A stretch of 46,818 nucleotides of DNA from Candidatus Zhuqueibacterota bacterium (GCA_029262005.1 JAJDAG010000080.1:1-46818); one strand, 5' to 3'; positions 35,217 to 45,451 are shown, numbered from the stretch's first letter. Made by a program: numbers and translations. The notes: generated from the letters alone by a model not told the origin.

Positions 35217-35628
35217 TCAATCTCCGTGAAAAGGTATATGAAGTCAATTTGGGTAACGATTCATCCTTTATTTTTTTGACAGGATGAACAAAAATTGACT
35301 GGATCATTTTTGATACATCGGATATTTTTTTAAAAAATCATGTCAAAGAAAAGACCTGAGGAGTTACCACTTTTAGCGTAAGGCTGTACTGAAAAGATAG
35401 ATGACTGACTGCAATTTCTTTCGCGGTGGTCAATTCTCGTTTTATGGTCAGCTTTTTGTAATGTCAAAAAAATTCTATCCGGCAACAGCGAAGGCCTTTA
35501 TTTGCAAAGATGCGCGCGCTCACCCTTTTATTTTGCTCAAGCCCCCTGTTTTTTACAGGGAAAACACAGCGAATCAATGGGACCAAAATAGAACCAATTC
35601 GCTACAAAAGCAAGAAATTTGACATATA
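35217..35628. other. Intergenic region; no gene supported
   Basis: 412 bases between the MFS stop and the methyltransferase start, both minus strand. Near 35270-35335 there is a loose repetition of TTTTTGACAGGATG, AATTGACTGGATC and TTTTTGATACATCGGAT, suggestive of an eroded short repeat. CCCTGT (35545-35550 region) and ACAGGG form a 6-bp hairpin without a T-run. A 73-codon plus-strand frame (35401-35622) has no SD or family likeness, so it is not called. The methyltransferase promoter should be here. Confidence 0.35.
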
Positions 35629-36834
35629 TTACCGGGAAACCGGTTTAAAATTCTGCCTTTGTCGCAGCAAAGGCAAACACAGAACCAGGAAAAAAATTCC
35701 GTACAAACCCGCAAAACAATAAAATGCGAAACTGTAACCACGGCTCTCAATTAAATATCCCATGAGCGGCCCCAGCAGGGCAAACATCAAGCGAACGCCG
35801 AGACTGGCTATGGAATTCGCTGTGGCACGTATCTCTGCACCCACGCGGGAATTGAGTGCATCGCGAACAATCACCTGATTGAGTCCACGACAAAAATTAA
35901 AGGCCAGACCAAAAACAATGCCCAAAGCAGAGACAAAAGATGCCATACCAAGAAAACCAACAATTGGCAAAATTCCCATGATGAGCAAGATAGGTGTTGA
36001 ACCGATTTTGCGCTCAATTCGGTGTGCAACTCGACCGGAAACTGCAACAGTCAAATTGTAGCCTGCCCACAAGTAGCCAAAATAGGACAGTGGAATTCCC
36101 ATGTCTTTCCAAAAACCCTGAAATGCCCAGACGACAATATAGCCGGCCAAACCCAGGCTTATGTAGTTAAAAATCACCAGAGTCAGCAACTTCGATTCCT
36201 TGAAAAGAACCTTATAAATATGGCGCAGATTAAGCAAGTGCTGCCGCGGATCAAGTTTTTTTCGTGCCGGTTCATACAAAGACAATGAAATCAACAAAGG
36301 AACCCAGGCTGTGACGGCATTGATTTTGGCCGGCAGGGTTAAAGAAATCACAGCCAGGTACCCGCCGAGAAGCGCAGCAATCGTTTCACCAACTTGAGAG
36401 TAAAAAATACGCCGGGCAAGCACTGCAGCATCTGACAAACGATTGGTTTTCAGAAGCGCCTGTGAGTCGTAAATGAGAGCCACATCCGTGCCTGAAAAAA
36501 GACTCAAACTGATTGCATTAAACAATTCAAAAGCAATGAATGCCTCGTAAGAACTACTCAGGGCGAGGATTGTAAAACCAACCCCCTGGAAGACGCCCGA
36601 AAGTACGAGTGTACGCTTTCGGCCCAGCAAGTCGGAAATATATCCGGAGGGAACTTCGAGAATAACGATGGATATCGCATAAATCGATAGCAGAATGTAA
36701 ATTTGCTCCATGTCCAGGCCGTAATGTTGAAAAAAAGGAACGATCACCGGCATCAGCACCAGAAACATCCAGGCACCGTTGAGAATCAGTACCTTGGGAA
36801 TGTTTGCCTGCAATTTACTTTCAACATCGTTCAT
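35629..36834 (-). CDS. Major facilitator superfamily transporter
   Basis: A 401-residue protein with about 12 membrane spans. The loop after the second span (EVPSGYISDLLGRKRTLVLSGV) is the MFS GxxxDxxGRK signature, and FGYLWAGYNLTVAVSGRVAHRIERKIGS is its equivalent in the second half. Substrate is unknown; the YIAILLS-like opening and SGTDVALIYDSQ are typical of a broad drug/metabolite-exporter subset. It lies 14 bases after the dehydratase gene and no clear SD precedes the ATG, so it is probably translationally dependent on the upstream gene. Confidence 0.9.
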   Translation of the reverse strand: MNDVESKLQANIPKVLILNGAWMFLVLMPVIVPFFQHYGLDMEQIYILLSIYAISIVILEVPSGYISDLLGRKRTLVLSGVFQGVGFTILALSSSYEAFIAFELFNAISLSLFSGTDVALIYDSQALLKTNRLSDAAVLARRIFYSQVGETIAALLGGYLAVISLTLPAKINAVTAWVPLLISLSLYEPARKKLDPRQHLLNLRHIYKVLFKESKLLTLVIFNYISLGLAGYIVVWAFQGFWKDMGIPLSYFGYLWAGYNLTVAVSGRVAHRIERKIGSTPILLIMGILPIVGFLGMASFVSALGIVFGLAFNFCRGLNQVIVRDALNSRVGAEIRATANSIASLGVRLMFALLGPLMGYLIESRGYSFAFYCFAGLYGIFFLVLCLPLLRQRQNFKPVSR

Positions 36835-36848
36835 AATGCAAGTGCCGG

Positions 36849-37796
36849 TTATTCCCGGGTAAGAATTGAAGTCAGCGTTTCACCATCGATATTGCCACCG
36901 CTAATGATTACGCCAATCCGGCCATGGCTCGGCACAGCGCCGGAAAGCAGTGCGGCCACACCCAGAGCGCCAGAAGGCTCAACCACCAATTTCATGCGAT
37001 AGAACAAGAACCGAACAGCCTCTTTGATCGCCTCTTCGGATACTGTTTTCATGTCATCTACATACTCAAGCACCAAAGGAAAAGTTAATTTCCCAAGAGA
37101 AGGCGTGCGCGTGCCGTCGGCGATTGTCGGCGGATTCTTTACTGTGTGCAAGACTTTGGTATGAAAGGACTTTGTGGCGTCATCTGCAAGCTCAGGCTCG
37201 ATGCCGATGACTCGGCAGTTCGAATCCAGATTTTTCGCTGCCACGGCTGAACCACTCAGCAAACCGCCACCGCCGCACGGAGTGAGAAGTAAATCCAGTG
37301 TTTTTTCATCTTCAAAAAGCTCAAAAGCGGCGGTGCCCTGACCGGCAATCACATCTGCGTGATCGTATGGCGGAATCAGCGTAAAGTTGTGCTTTTTTAA
37401 GAGCGATTCAGCCACTTCTTCCCGAACACTTTTATCCGGATCGTATTCAATCACACGAGCGCCGTAACCTTCAGTGGCTGCACGCTTGATCGCAGGGGCA
37501 TTATTTGGCATGACAATGGTTGCGGCAACGCCGAGTAGTTTACTCGCAAGTGCAATGGCCTGGGCATGATTTCCAGATGAGTAAGTGAGAACTCCCTGCC
37601 GCTTTTCTTTTTCAGGAAGATTTGAAATCGCATTAAAAGCGCCGCGAAACTTAAATGCCCCGACTCTTTGAAAACTCTCACACTTGAGAAAGACCCTGGC
37701 ACCAACCATTTCATCCAAAGTGCGGGATGTCATTATGGGTGTACGGTGCGCATAGCCGCGAAGTACGGCTCCGGCATGTTTTATTTTTTCGAACAT
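36849..37796 (-). CDS. PLP-dependent threonine/serine dehydratase-like enzyme
   Basis: A 315-residue fold type II PLP enzyme. The PLP lysine is K49 in RVGAFKFRGAFNAIS; SSGNHAQAIALASKLLG binds the cofactor phosphate and substrate, and GGGGLLSGSAVAAK is the glycine loop. It matches threonine ammonia-lyase / serine racemase relatives of about 320 residues without a regulatory ACT domain, so catabolic deamination or racemisation of Ser/Thr is likely. The ATG giving MFEKIKHAGAVLRGYAHRTPI is chosen, with GGAG 10 bases before it; the longer frame would overlap thiO and adds an unconserved N-terminus. It sits between ThiO and MFS in a three-gene operon. Confidence 0.9.
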   Translation of the reverse strand: MFEKIKHAGAVLRGYAHRTPIMTSRTLDEMVGARVFLKCESFQRVGAFKFRGAFNAISNLPEKEKRQGVLTYSSGNHAQAIALASKLLGVAATIVMPNNAPAIKRAATEGYGARVIEYDPDKSVREEVAESLLKKHNFTLIPPYDHADVIAGQGTAAFELFEDEKTLDLLLTPCGGGGLLSGSAVAAKNLDSNCRVIGIEPELADDATKSFHTKVLHTVKNPPTIADGTRTPSLGKLTFPLVLEYVDDMKTVSEEAIKEAVRFLFYRMKLVVEPSGALGVAALLSGAVPSHGRIGVIISGGNIDGETLTSILTRE

Positions 37797-37836
37797 TGCG
37801 CTATCGCTCCATTCAATTGTCCAACTTGCTACCATT

Positions 37837-38949
37837 TTAGAATCGATCTGCCCTAAAAGGCGACAGCGCAAATGACGACTCTTGCCCGGTTACAAGTTCA
37901 GAAATGAGTTGCGCCGTAATCGGCGCCAGTAAAATACCGTTGCGAAAATGACCGGTTGCAAGAATCAAGTTGGAGATATGCGTGCGCCCGAGAATCGGCA
38001 AATTATCGCTGGTGTCCGGCCGCAAACCGGCCCACATTCGGGTAACTGATGATTTGCCCAAAGCAGGCACCACACTGGTCGCAGCATCCAGAAGATGCTT
38101 TACCCCATCAGCGGTGACAGTTTTGTCAAAGCCGACATTTTCCATGGTGGCGCCAACCAAAGTACGGCCACCCGACCACGGCACAATATAGCAGTTGCTG
38201 CTGTGAATCAGCGGCAACAAAAACTGCGGTTCGACTGCCAACTCAACCATTTGGCCCCGGATGGGTCGGAGCGATATCTCAAGTCCTAACGATTTGAGAA
38301 TATTGCCTGACCAGGCACCGGCAGTAATAATAAAAGTGTCCGCCTGCACCAATCCGGACGGCGTCAGTGCAGCCGCGATGCGCCCTGACTTTTTTTTGAA
38401 ATTAACAACAGGTGTATCGAAATTAAACTCAACGCCCCGGTTGCCGGCAGCGGTCAGAAGCGACTTACAGAGCATGCGATTATCCACATGCGAGTCCCCA
38501 GGGAAAAATACGCCCGTTTCTATATTTGCCGCCAGGTGGGATTGCCTCTGCCTGACCTCTTCGGCAGTCAAAACTTCAGCCGGTATGCCGGCAGCAAGCG
38601 CGCGCTCAAAAATCCCTGCCAACAATCTCGACTCCTGGTAACCTCGCGCCACCATCAGACTTCCGTGCTGCTGAAAGCCAATTTCCATGCCGGTTTCTTG
38701 CAGCAAATCATGGATAAACCCCGGGTAAAGTTTATTGCTTTCCAGCATCAACCGGTGCAGCGGTGCGGCTATGCTATGCGCCATTTCCGCATGCGGTGCA
38801 AGCATGCCTGCAGCGGCCCAGGATGCCTCAAGACAAGGCTGCGCCTGGTCAATTACCGTTACGTGAAAACCTGCACCAGCCAAACGGTTAGCAATGGCGC
38901 AACCGATGATTCCGGCACCAATGACAACCACATCATTCGTTTTGTTCAA
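37837..38949 (-). CDS. thiO: Glycine oxidase ThiO
   Basis: A 370-residue FAD-dependent amine oxidase. The dinucleotide motif VVIGAGIIGCAIANRLAGAGFHVTVID begins at residue 6; ASWAAAGMLAPHAEM and GVFFPGDSHVDNRML are family segments, and the C-terminus has MWAGLRPDTSDNLPILGRTHISNLILATGHFRNGILLAPIT, the ThiO signature. It makes iminoglycine for thiazole synthesis in thiamine formation; no other thi gene is nearby. The start is uncertain: no ATG precedes the FAD motif. I choose a TTG at 38949 (GGAT about 5 bases upstream) since the longer frame begins at another TTG without an SD and adds unconserved residues. It is 40 bases ahead of the dehydratase. Confidence 0.88.
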   Translation of the reverse strand: MNKTNDVVVIGAGIIGCAIANRLAGAGFHVTVIDQAQPCLEASWAAAGMLAPHAEMAHSIAAPLHRLMLESNKLYPGFIHDLLQETGMEIGFQQHGSLMVARGYQESRLLAGIFERALAAGIPAEVLTAEEVRQRQSHLAANIETGVFFPGDSHVDNRMLCKSLLTAAGNRGVEFNFDTPVVNFKKKSGRIAAALTPSGLVQADTFIITAGAWSGNILKSLGLEISLRPIRGQMVELAVEPQFLLPLIHSSNCYIVPWSGGRTLVGATMENVGFDKTVTADGVKHLLDAATSVVPALGKSSVTRMWAGLRPDTSDNLPILGRTHISNLILATGHFRNGILLAPITAQLISELVTGQESSFALSPFRADRF

Positions 38950-39232
38950 ACTTGATCCAATATCAGAAAAATGTGAAATAGCAGTTGTTGTCCAAACCAA
39001 CAACACGCCCAAATGGCCCGCAGAAAATATTCAAACTCACCCTAAAAAACAATCGATTTCTAATTTGAATGCCATGGGGCAGCGAAGTTTCGCATAAAAA
39101 AATCACGTTGAAAGAATAAAACGGCCGAAGAAGAAAATAAGAAGAAAGGAAAACAGAGGGGAAAGCGTGCCAGTGGCCCGGCGCGAAACATTTGCATAAT
39201 AGCGAATTAACCGGGCATGTGAGAATTTACAG
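38950..39232. other. Gap upstream of thiO
   Basis: About 280 bases, partly purine-rich on the plus strand (39117-39165), with no gene-like frame. It should carry the thiO promoter on the minus strand. No thiamine riboswitch core (CTGAGA and ACCTGATCTGG) is recognisable. Confidence 0.35.
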
Positions 39233-39263
39233 GAAAAAAAGCTGCGAATTTTCCAACTCAGCT
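39233..39263 (-). terminator. Intrinsic terminator of the kinase operon
   Basis: On the minus strand AGCTG (complement of 39259-39263) and CAGCT (complement of 39240-39244) form a 5-bp stem, followed by seven T residues (A-run at 39234-39240). It begins 44 bases past the hybrid kinase stop. The stem is short but the T-run and position support it. Confidence 0.6.
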
Positions 39264-39306
39264 AGGCGCCGCTGCAATATTTCGTCAAAATACCCAGGCG
39301 AGCCGA

Positions 39307-42300
39307 TTACAGATATTTACGTAACACGTCAATCAATACTTCTCGCTTGAAAGGCTTGGACAACGCCTCTGTGCAGCCGGCAGCCAGACATTTGTCAACC
39401 GCCTGCGTACCGTAATGGGCCGTCAGAGCAACAATCGGTACCTTGCTCAACGCGGCTGAATTGCGGATTCTGTGGGCTGCCTCATACCCATCCATGATGG
39501 GCATTTCCATATCCAGTAGAATCAGGGAAACAGGGTTGTTTCTCAATCTATCCAGAGCCTCCTTGCCGTTTCTGGCGTACAGCAACCTTAATCCTGACTC
39601 ACTTTTCAGAAAATGTTCAATAAGCAGAAGATTGTCCGGCGAGTCATCGACAATCAGTACTCTTGGACGGGAATCAATCCATTTTTCAATGGCCTGCAAA
39701 AGCGTTTTTCTCTTGACAGGCTTTGTAAGATATTCATCCATACCGCTGGACAAACATTTCTCGCGATAACCCTTAATTGCATGGGCAGTTAAAGCAACGA
39801 TAGCTGTACGACGCAGACCACGCTCTTTCTCAAATGCCCTTATCTTCTCAGTCGCCTGAAATCCATCCACATCGGGCATTTGAATATCCATCAAAATCAA
39901 ATCATATTGAAACTCCTGGACAGCCTGAACTGCCTGTGCACCATTTTCAGCCAACTCCACCAGGTAGCCGGCATCCAGAAGCATGGAAATTGCAAACTTC
40001 TGATTATCCGGCGTGTCTTCTACCAACAAAACAGAACCGCGTGGGTGCCACCTTTTTTCACCCATTGATGCAGACGTCAGACCGGACTCCATGCTGATGT
40101 TCAGAGCCTGGCCGATGCTTTCCAGCAACCGCGACTGCTTAATCGGCCTTAAAAGTGAATCAGCAATTCCCAACTCTTGTCTTCGACGCGAATCGAGCGT
40201 CTCTAATGAAGAAAGCATAATAATTTTTGAGCAAAGCGCTTCGTGCTTAACCGACTGCGCAACGGCAATTCCGTCCGGGTCCGGCATCTGGTGATCGAGA
40301 ATAAGCAGATCATACAATTGGTCTCTTTTTCGGAGCTCTGAAAGAGCGCCTAGCCCGCTATCAACCAACTTCACATTAAACCCTAACGGCAGCAAGAGCT
40401 TTTTAAGATGAGTTCGATTAATTTTATCATCGTCCACAACCATGACTGACATACCGTAGAAATCAAGCGCAGTTTGCTTTGTAACAACAGCCTCAGGCAA
40501 CGGCTTGCCAATCGGCAAGGTCAATTCGAAAAGGAATCGGGTTCCATGCTCCTGAGCAGATTCCACTCGCAGGTCACCACCCATCAGCTTGATGAGTGAT
40601 CGAGAAATGCTAAGTCCAAGCCCCGTACCACCAAATTTGCGAGTAGTCGATGAATCTTCTTGTGAGAATTTCTCAAATATTTTGTCCATGTTTTTCTGAG
40701 AAATACCAATACCGGAATCTGTAACCATAAAATTTACACAGCTCCTGCCATCATCCCGTTTTCCTGAACCATTACCCACCGCTGCTGTAGCAGACACTTT
40801 AATTTTGCCCTCTTCGGTGAATTTCAATGCATTACCGACTAAATTAATAATAATCTGTTTCAGGCGAGTTGGGTCACCGACGAGCCACTCGGGTAAATCC
40901 GGCGCAACCGAGCAGGAGAGTTCAAGCCCCTTTTCCAGAGCCTTCAACTCAAAGAGTTTAGCAGCACTGCGCACCGTATCACGCAGGTCAAAATCAATTT
41001 CCTCAAGCTGCATTTGACCCGCTTCAATTTTCGAGAAGTCCAGGATATCATTAATCAAATGCAGCAGTCCATCAGAAGAGGCGCGAACCACATCCAGAAA
41101 TCCCCGCTGCTCGCTATTGAGTTGAGTATTCAGGGCCAGTTCAGTCATGCCAACAATCGCATTAAGCGGTGTGCGAATTTCATGACTCATATTAGCGAGA
41201 AACTCGCTCTTGGCGCGGTTGGCCATAGCTGCTTTCTGCGCCAACTCTTTTGCCTGAGAAGACGTTTTTTCAAGCTCCGCATTTACCTGACGAAGCTCTT
41301 TATTCACCGTTTCCGCCATACGTTTGGCGTTTTGCACCGCAGCCTCAGAGTTTACTCTCTCAGTGATATCCTCCACAGAACATTCGTAATAAAGAACTTT
41401 CTTTTGACTATTCAGAACTTTTTTTGCGTTCTCTCTGATGAAAATAAGCGAGTCACCTTTCTTTTTAACCGCAATTTCCACTTTCTCAACGTCCCGCTCG
41501 CCGCTTTTTATTTTTTTAAACACCTCAACAGGAAGCCCGAGATAAACCGTTCTTTTTGAATTAATTCGGGGGGAAAGTGCCTTGACCGTCTTGATGTGAA
41601 GCATCTTCAGCAGCGCCGGATTAGCATCCAGTACATTTCCCTTAGCGTCGGCCCGGTAAAGCCCGATTGCTATATTTTCAAACAACGACCGATAGCGCGT
41701 TTCGCTTTCACGTAAAGCTTTTTCTTGCGCCATCAACTGTTGACTGCTTGCTTCCAGTTGTTGAAATGCCGCGGCGAGTTGCTGCTCATTTGCTTCGAAC
41801 CGAGCATGCCTGGACTGTAACTGGCTATTGGTTATAACAACTTCTTCAGCAGATTTACCCCGCTCTGACAGGTACACGGTGTTGTGCTGTTTGATGGATG
41901 CATTCACTTTCTGCAACTCTGTCAGCAAGGTTTGATTTCGAAGCACTTGTTTGTGATGTTCTACTGCGCTGTCTACAATAGAAATAAGTTCACCCAGCCC
42001 TCCGTCTTTGTAAATATAGCCAAAAGGCTGATATTTGTTGATGATTTCACAGGAACTCTTGACGTCGCGGTAAGCCGAATAATAAATAACAGGAATCTGG
42101 TGGAATCTCTTCTTCAACTCCTCAAACCACTCGAAACCATCTTTGCCATCCATCTGCAGATCGAGAATAACCGCGTCCACTTCGTTGGTTATCGTCTTGA
42201 TGCCTTCATGCCCGCTTGAACAGGTAATAGTTCTGAATTGGTGGCCCAATACGCTGCTCAGAGAATCGCGAACCAGTTTGTCATCATCGATTACCAAAAT

Positions 42301-42378
42301 AGTCCGGCTTTCTTCGGGCTTTTCAATTATGCTCTGAATACTTTTTATGTTCGTAATGTTTTCCAAAGCTTTCTGCAA
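39307..42378 (-). CDS. Hybrid sensor histidine kinase: REC-PAS-HisKA-HATPase-REC-REC-REC
   Basis: 1023 residues, soluble. Receiver 1 (about 26-142) has the acidic DDD cluster, phospho-Asp D73 (VILDLQMDG) and K124. A coiled coil (150-225), a PAS domain (about 227-345) and another coiled coil lead to the HisKA H-box with H399 ([15 protein letters not shown]), then HATPase (about 500-625) with [19 protein letters not shown] and [16 protein letters not shown]. Three more receivers follow: one at 645-760 with DHQMP but Arg in place of the Lys-Pro lysine (LRPIK), and two complete ones (LMDIQMP..LTKP and LLDMEMP..LSKP). The start is TTG; an in-frame TGA lies six codons upstream and AAGGG is 7 bases before it. 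It lies 22 bases after the pseudokinase gene and is its paralogue. Confidence 0.93.
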   Translation of the reverse strand: MQKALENITNIKSIQSIIEKPEESRTILVIDDDKLVRDSLSSVLGHQFRTITCSSGHEGIKTITNEVDAVILDLQMDGKDGFEWFEELKKRFHQIPVIYYSAYRDVKSSCEIINKYQPFGYIYKDGGLGELISIVDSAVEHHKQVLRNQTLLTELQKVNASIKQHNTVYLSERGKSAEEVVITNSQLQSRHARFEANEQQLAAAFQQLEASSQQLMAQEKALRESETRYRSLFENIAIGLYRADAKGNVLDANPALLKMLHIKTVKALSPRINSKRTVYLGLPVEVFKKIKSGERDVEKVEIAVKKKGDSLIFIRENAKKVLNSQKKVLYYECSVEDITERVNSEAAVQNAKRMAETVNKELRQVNAELEKTSSQAKELAQKAAMANRAKSEFLANMSHEIRTPLNAIVGMTELALNTQLNSEQRGFLDVVRASSDGLLHLINDILDFSKIEAGQMQLEEIDFDLRDTVRSAAKLFELKALEKGLELSCSVAPDLPEWLVGDPTRLKQIIINLVGNALKFTEEGKIKVSATAAVGNGSGKRDDGRSCVNFMVTDSGIGISQKNMDKIFEKFSQEDSSTTRKFGGTGLGLSISRSLIKLMGGDLRVESAQEHGTRFLFELTLPIGKPLPEAVVTKQTALDFYGMSVMVVDDDKINRTHLKKLLLPLGFNVKLVDSGLGALSELRKRDQLYDLLILDHQMPDPDGIAVAQSVKHEALCSKIIMLSSLETLDSRRRQELGIADSLLRPIKQSRLLESIGQALNISMESGLTSASMGEKRWHPRGSVLLVEDTPDNQKFAISMLLDAGYLVELAENGAQAVQAVQEFQYDLILMDIQMPDVDGFQATEKIRAFEKERGLRRTAIVALTAHAIKGYREKCLSSGMDEYLTKPVKRKTLLQAIEKWIDSRPRVLIVDDSPDNLLLIEHFLKSESGLRLLYARNGKEALDRLRNNPVSLILLDMEMPIMDGYEAAHRIRNSAALSKVPIVALTAHYGTQAVDKCLAAGCTEALSKPFKREVLIDVLRKYL

Positions 42379-42400
42379 GAGGGTTCCCTTATTTCAAGAA

Positions 42401-44917
42401 TTATTCAGAGCCTGGGCCGACAAAGCGATCAATAATTTTAAAAAGAAGTTCTTTGCGAATGGGTTTTGTTATGGTTGCAGTGCAGCCGGCGTCGAGACAC
42501 TTTTTTAACCGGGTTTCATCTGAATGCGCTGTCAGGGCAACTATTGGAACATGTGTTCCATTCTCGATTTTACGTATTTGTGCTGTTGCAGTGTAGCCAT
42601 CCAGCACGGGCATCTCCATGTCCATCAGGATCAATGAAAATTGGTGTGCCTTAAATGAGGCCACCGCCTCTTCCCCGTTCTCAGCAAAAAACACCTGACA
42701 TTCCGGTCTCTTCTGAAAATACTTTTTCATCAAAACCAAATTGTCTTTTGCATCATCAACAACCAGGACGCTAGGCGGTGTGTCCACCCAGTTACCAATA
42801 GTTTCTATCAGTATTGTTTTTCGGATCGGCTTGGTAATAAAATCATCCATACCCCCTTCCAGGCACTTTTCCCGGTACCCTTCGATGGCATGAGCCGTAC
42901 AAGCAATAATTGGCACTCGCGCTAAATCATTGTCAGATTCATACTTTCTAATCTCTGTCGTCGCTTCAAAGCCGTCCATTTCAGGCATATAAATATCCAT
43001 CAAAATGGCATCAAACCTGCGTTGACGAACTGACTCGATTGCTTCCAGGCCATTCTCAGCATGAGCGACGTCATAACCAGCGCGCTCAAGCAGTTTGGTG
43101 GCAAGAATTTGATTGTCCTTGTTGTCTTCAACGAGTAGTATCTTTGGTCGCATATTTTTCTGCTCCATGCCCTGACTCCCTGCGGACAATTCATCTGTTG
43201 GTTTAGAAGTAACTTGCCCGATCTCAGCATGGACCAGCGCGAGCAATGCAGACTGTTTTACCGGTTTTGATATGAACCTGTGCACACCGTACTCAGCCAT
43301 CAATTCAGGGGCGGTCCCACCAAGTGGTGTGATAAGAAAGACCTTCGAATCAGCAAATTTTGAGTCGGTGTGAACTTGCTTTAGAAACTCCAGTGTCGAA
43401 GTAGTACGCACGTCATGCGCCACGAGGATAATGGCTGGAGGCGCCTCAATCTGTTGTAACTGCGCATAGGCATTTGTTACTTCTGAACACAGTGAAACTT
43501 GCAAACCGGCGTACTCCAAAACCTTTGCCAGGCACTGTCGACTTAAATCATTTTTATTGACGATGAATGCCCGGCCAACAGATTGTGAAAGTGGCTTACT
43601 TTCTGCCGGCGTTGCTGTGGAAGCCACCGACACTACTAACTTAAAATGAAAACTACTGCCAACGCCCTCTGTGCTCTCGACCTGGAAATCACCGCCCATC
43701 ATGTTAACGATCATTTTTGCTAAATACAGGCCCAGATAAGTCTCATCCGCCTCGCCTTCAACCTTCAAGACCTCATTTAGAATTTGTTCAACTTTCCCGG
43801 CACTAAATCCGGCACCGGTGTCATTAACCTTAAAATGCAGTGTCACGGTCTTCGAAGCGGATGTTTCATCAGCTACTTGCAAGACCTGCAAAGCTACCTG
43901 GCCCGACTTAGTCATTTTAATGGCGTTGTCCAACAAATTCACCAAAACGCGACGCAACCGAACCGGATCAGCAAAGATTTGTTGAGGAACAGCCGGCTCC
44001 ACAAAGCACAGCAAGTCCAACCCCTTGGCTTGAGCCTTAAGCCCAAAAATTTCAGTGACCGATTCCACAAATTCCCACAAATTGAATAGAGTGTTTTCGG
44101 GTTCTATTTTTCCGGCCGCAATTTTTGAATATTCAACCATGTCGTCAATCAAGGCAAATAGCACTTTGGAGGAAGACTCAATGATGTGAACAAATTCCTG
44201 TTGCGGTGAGTGCAACTCAGATTTTCGCAACAGCTCGGTTATCCCCGCAATCGAATTAAGAGGTGTGCGAATTTCCCGACTCAGATTGTAAAGAAAATTA
44301 TTATCAAATTTGCTTGCAGTTTTTGCCTTATCGGCCATCTCGGAAGCAAATGAAGTGGCCTTGCTGAGGTTTGCCGTAACTTCTTCCAACTCAGCCTTGG
44401 CCGCATCCACTGCGAGCCGTTCTTTTGCCAGCGCCACCCTCAGTGCTTTTACATCCGAACGATCCTTGACGAAAAAAACTGTTTCGTCAGAGGCCTCCCA
44501 GGTTACTAAAATTTCGGTTAACTCAACTGGAAAAGATGCGCCATCCCGCCTGACCGCATCCGTGCGAATCGCCTTGTTCGAGCCAGGCTCGCCCGGCAGT
44601 GTTGCAGCCTTACCTGTTTCCTTTCTATCAATCCATGCCCCCAGCCCGGGAAAAACGATGGCAATGGGTTGCCCAATCAGGTCACTGGCCTGCCACTGAA
44701 GCAGGTGCTCAACCTGTTCGCTCAGCCAAAGGACTTTACCAGCCACATCAACCGCGATGGTATCGAGAGAACGCCATGCCGAATTAACAGTGTGCCTGAT
44801 TGCCGATGGATCCGGCTCCTTCCTTTTCCATAAACGCAACATAAGTACCACGCTTATTGCAACACCGAGCAGAGCAAAATGTCGGTATTCAAAAAATAAG
44901 TACAGTTTTGTCAACAA
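42401..44917 (-). CDS. Membrane hybrid kinase paralogue with His-to-Arg H-box (likely pseudokinase), three receivers
   Basis: 838 residues: one short membrane segment (about 14-28), PAS (about 40-160), coiled coil, HisKA-like helices, HATPase-like domain (about 315-430) and three receivers. The H-box reads NLSREIRTPLNSI with Arg at 214 (codon CGG) where the phosphorylated His should be. N-box (LLDNAIKMT) and DTGAGF are kept, but the last glycine motif is LYLAKMIVNMMGG rather than GLGL. Receiver 1 (about 445-565) lacks the phospho-Asp (ILVAHDVRT), while the next two are intact (LMDIYMP..ITKP and LMDMEMP..ITKP). The start is TTG with no clear SD, since an in-frame TGA lies two codons before it; the next TTG is possible. 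It cannot autophosphorylate in the normal way, so acting as a scaffold, ATP sensor or phosphate sink is inferred. Confidence 0.9.
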   Translation of the reverse strand: MLTKLYLFFEYRHFALLGVAISVVLMLRLWKRKEPDPSAIRHTVNSAWRSLDTIAVDVAGKVLWLSEQVEHLLQWQASDLIGQPIAIVFPGLGAWIDRKETGKAATLPGEPGSNKAIRTDAVRRDGASFPVELTEILVTWEASDETVFFVKDRSDVKALRVALAKERLAVDAAKAELEEVTANLSKATSFASEMADKAKTASKFDNNFLYNLSREIRTPLNSIAGITELLRKSELHSPQQEFVHIIESSSKVLFALIDDMVEYSKIAAGKIEPENTLFNLWEFVESVTEIFGLKAQAKGLDLLCFVEPAVPQQIFADPVRLRRVLVNLLDNAIKMTKSGQVALQVLQVADETSASKTVTLHFKVNDTGAGFSAGKVEQILNEVLKVEGEADETYLGLYLAKMIVNMMGGDFQVESTEGVGSSFHFKLVVSVASTATPAESKPLSQSVGRAFIVNKNDLSRQCLAKVLEYAGLQVSLCSEVTNAYAQLQQIEAPPAIILVAHDVRTTSTLEFLKQVHTDSKFADSKVFLITPLGGTAPELMAEYGVHRFISKPVKQSALLALVHAEIGQVTSKPTDELSAGSQGMEQKNMRPKILLVEDNKDNQILATKLLERAGYDVAHAENGLEAIESVRQRRFDAILMDIYMPEMDGFEATTEIRKYESDNDLARVPIIACTAHAIEGYREKCLEGGMDDFITKPIRKTILIETIGNWVDTPPSVLVVDDAKDNLVLMKKYFQKRPECQVFFAENGEEAVASFKAHQFSLILMDMEMPVLDGYTATAQIRKIENGTHVPIVALTAHSDETRLKKCLDAGCTATITKPIRKELLFKIIDRFVGPGSE

Positions 44918-45073
44918 GAATCAAGAAACATTGCAACTCGTGAATCCAAAATGTACAGTCTTCATTTGGTTTCTTGCACAATTGTATCGGCCTCCGGGCA
45001 TATATCCTTTATTAGTGCCAGGTCGCAACGGGAAAGTGAAAAACGGGGTAGACTTCAAGCAGATGTCCAGGCA

Positions 45074-45421
45074 TTATACTTCGTCATGCTGAAGTATACT
45101 AACGGCCTCTTCATCGGTAGGAACAATGCGAAACAAGGTGTCAGTCCGTGTCAGGCGAAACATCGTCATGACTGTCGTTCCGGCACCTGATATAACCACC
45201 TCACCATTCGCTCCAACAGCATTTTTGGTTGAAACCAGAGCGCCCAGGCCAGTGCTATCAATAAAGTCAACGGAAGAAAGATTGAGAACTATCTCCGTTT
45301 CCCCGCTATTTATTTCCTTGACCACGCTTGTCTTGAAGTCATCTGCGATTCTTGAGTCGAGACGATCATGTTCAACAGTCACTACGAGAACCTTGCCTAC
45401 TTTTCTCGTTTTAGTGTGCAT
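45074..45421 (-). CDS. STAS-domain anti-sigma-factor-antagonist-like protein
   Basis: 115 residues, a single STAS domain of the RsbV/SpoIIAA family: VLVVTVEHDRLDSRIADDFKTSVVKEI, then SSVDFIDSTGLGALVSTK with the DST loop (S56/T57) that carries the regulatory phosphate in relatives, and FRLTRTDTLFRIVPTDEEAVSIL. In the classical scheme the unphosphorylated protein binds an RsbW-type kinase to free a sigma factor; no RsbW or PP2C phosphatase gene is present here. Its place between HPt and hybrid kinases suggests that the phosphorelay and the STAS partner-switch are linked. GGAG is 7 bases before the ATG; the gap to HPt is 30 bases. Confidence 0.9.
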   Translation of the reverse strand: MHTKTRKVGKVLVVTVEHDRLDSRIADDFKTSVVKEINSGETEIVLNLSSVDFIDSTGLGALVSTKNAVGANGEVVISGAGTTVMTMFRLTRTDTLFRIVPTDEEAVSILQHDEV

Positions 45422-45451
45422 TGATTTACTCCATCCTCGTGTTATTAATGA

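Noticed and set aside
35401-35622. 73-codon plus-strand frame in the intergenic region
   Set aside because: No SD, no recognisable domain, composition like non-coding DNA.
38950-39232. Thiamine riboswitch upstream of thiO
   Set aside because: No CTGAGA or ACCTGATCTGG core found on the minus strand.
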